7,387 nucleotides of DNA from contig CASFHJ010000142.1 in NCBI GenBank assembly GCA_949294425.1, positions 1 to 7,387 on the forward strand. Direction: 5' to 3'. Source of the DNA: an uncultured Campylobacter sp. GTDB lineage: Bacteria > Campylobacterota > Campylobacteria > Campylobacterales > Campylobacteraceae. The notes under the pieces are model-generated. The model made no database searches and was not told the DNA's origin. It worked only from the letters and a program-made list of their open reading frames with translations. The translations under genes and the position numbers were made by a program. Shown piece after piece: positions 6,854 to 7,387 of this stretch; the first letter of the stretch is position 1; each line of letters begins with the position of its first letter.

Positions 6854-7387
6854 TTATTTCCTTAAAAAATTTTCTAAAAGTTCTATTTGTTTTTCCACGC
6901 TTTTTACAGAGCTTGAACCCTCGCTTTGCTTTAAATTTAAAGAATTTTCAAAGGATAATAATAAATTTGCTTCCTCATCAAAATTCTCATCATAGTCTTT
7001 TAGGTTTTTTATCTCACATATATCAATGCCTTCTTTTTCAGCCTTAGCAACCACTGAACCTACTATGAAATGAGCCTTTCTAAAGGCTATGTTTTTCTTT
7101 CTAACCAAATAATCAGCCAAATCAGTAGCCAGTAAATGCCCTTTTTTACAAGCCTTTAGCATATTTTCTTTATTTATCTTTATTTCTTTTAGCATAGCAT
7201 TTAGGATTTTTAAAGAGGAAGTAGCTGTTTTAACACTATCAAAAAGCCCCTCTTTATCCTCTTGCATATCTTTATTGTAAGCAAGGGGCAGGGATTTCAT
7301 TATGGTTAATAAGGATATTAAATTTCCATAAACCCTGCCTGTTTTACCTCTTATAAGCTCACATACATCGGGATTTTTCTTTTGAGG
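6854..7387 (-). CDS. argH: Argininosuccinate lyase ArgH, C-terminal part (5' end outside window)
   Basis: Cytosolic tetrameric enzyme that splits argininosuccinate into arginine and fumarate, the last step of arginine synthesis. The frame is open to the right edge, giving 177 residues; the ATG at 7300 is internal. The first visible codons read [20 protein letters not shown], the second half of the fumarase/aspartase-superfamily signature GSSxMPQKKNPD; the catalytic-serine loop lies just beyond the edge. [19 protein letters not shown] follows, a segment nearly invariant in ArgH that separates it from fumarase and adenylosuccinate lyase. The C-terminal helical domain ends with a GSSS turn and a short amphipathic tail. 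Full-length proteins have about 460 residues, so roughly 280 are missing. It is the first visible gene of a unit with the M48 peptidase and prmC, which it precedes by a single base. Confidence 0.96.
   Translation of the reverse strand, partial: PQKKNPDVCELIRGKTGRVYGNLISLLTIMKSLPLAYNKDMQEDKEGLFDSVKTATSSLKILNAMLKEIKINKENMLKACKKGHLLATDLADYLVRKKNIAFRKAHFIVGSVVAKAEKEGIDICEIKNLKDYDENFDEEANLLLSFENSLNLKQSEGSSSVKSVEKQIELLENFLRK

Overview
This looks like a chromosomal fragment from a low-GC member of the Campylobacterota, most likely Campylobacter. The reasons are a very AT-rich background (hand counts of single 60-base lines give about 23-33% GC in the minus-strand genes), Lys/Phe/Leu/Ile-rich proteins with short overlapping junctions, a promoter of the extended TGnTATAAT type, and a HydE-type hydrogenase maturation candidate of a kind I know only from this group. 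I cannot name the species. The window is almost wholly coding; the only sizeable gap is about 108 bases (4778-4885). I see no tRNA, rRNA, CRISPR array, insertion sequence or phage gene.

Plus strand, 1-1081: the 3' two-thirds of an AdhP-type zinc alcohol dehydrogenase, a compact terminator-like hairpin, then a small DUF779 protein. DUF779 genes are commonly found beside alcohol/aldehyde dehydrogenase genes. This gene pair meets the minus-strand block tail to tail, with a 4-base overlap of stop codons.

Minus strand, 4777 to 1078: a two-gene hydrogenase-maturation unit with its own promoter in the 4778-4885 gap. The first gene encodes a 508-residue protein that I read as a degenerate HypF paralogue (HydE-type candidate). 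It overlaps by 20 bases a complete, canonical hypF, the carbamoyltransferase that starts cyanide-ligand synthesis for [NiFe]-hydrogenases. An inverted repeat with NikR-like 5-N15-5 geometry lies over the -35 region of this promoter.

Minus strand, window end to 4886: the C-terminal part of argH (argininosuccinate lyase), then an M48/Ste24-type membrane metallopeptidase 1 base downstream, then prmC (release-factor glutamine methyltransferase) starting at a TTG inside a TTGA overlap. These three form a tightly coupled operon. Transcription could continue into the hydrogenase unit, because no strong terminator follows prmC.

The most interesting item is the pairing of an intact HypF with a co-transcribed HypF-like protein that has lost the visible catalytic and metal-binding motifs. 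Everything else is recognisable housekeeping or metabolic content.
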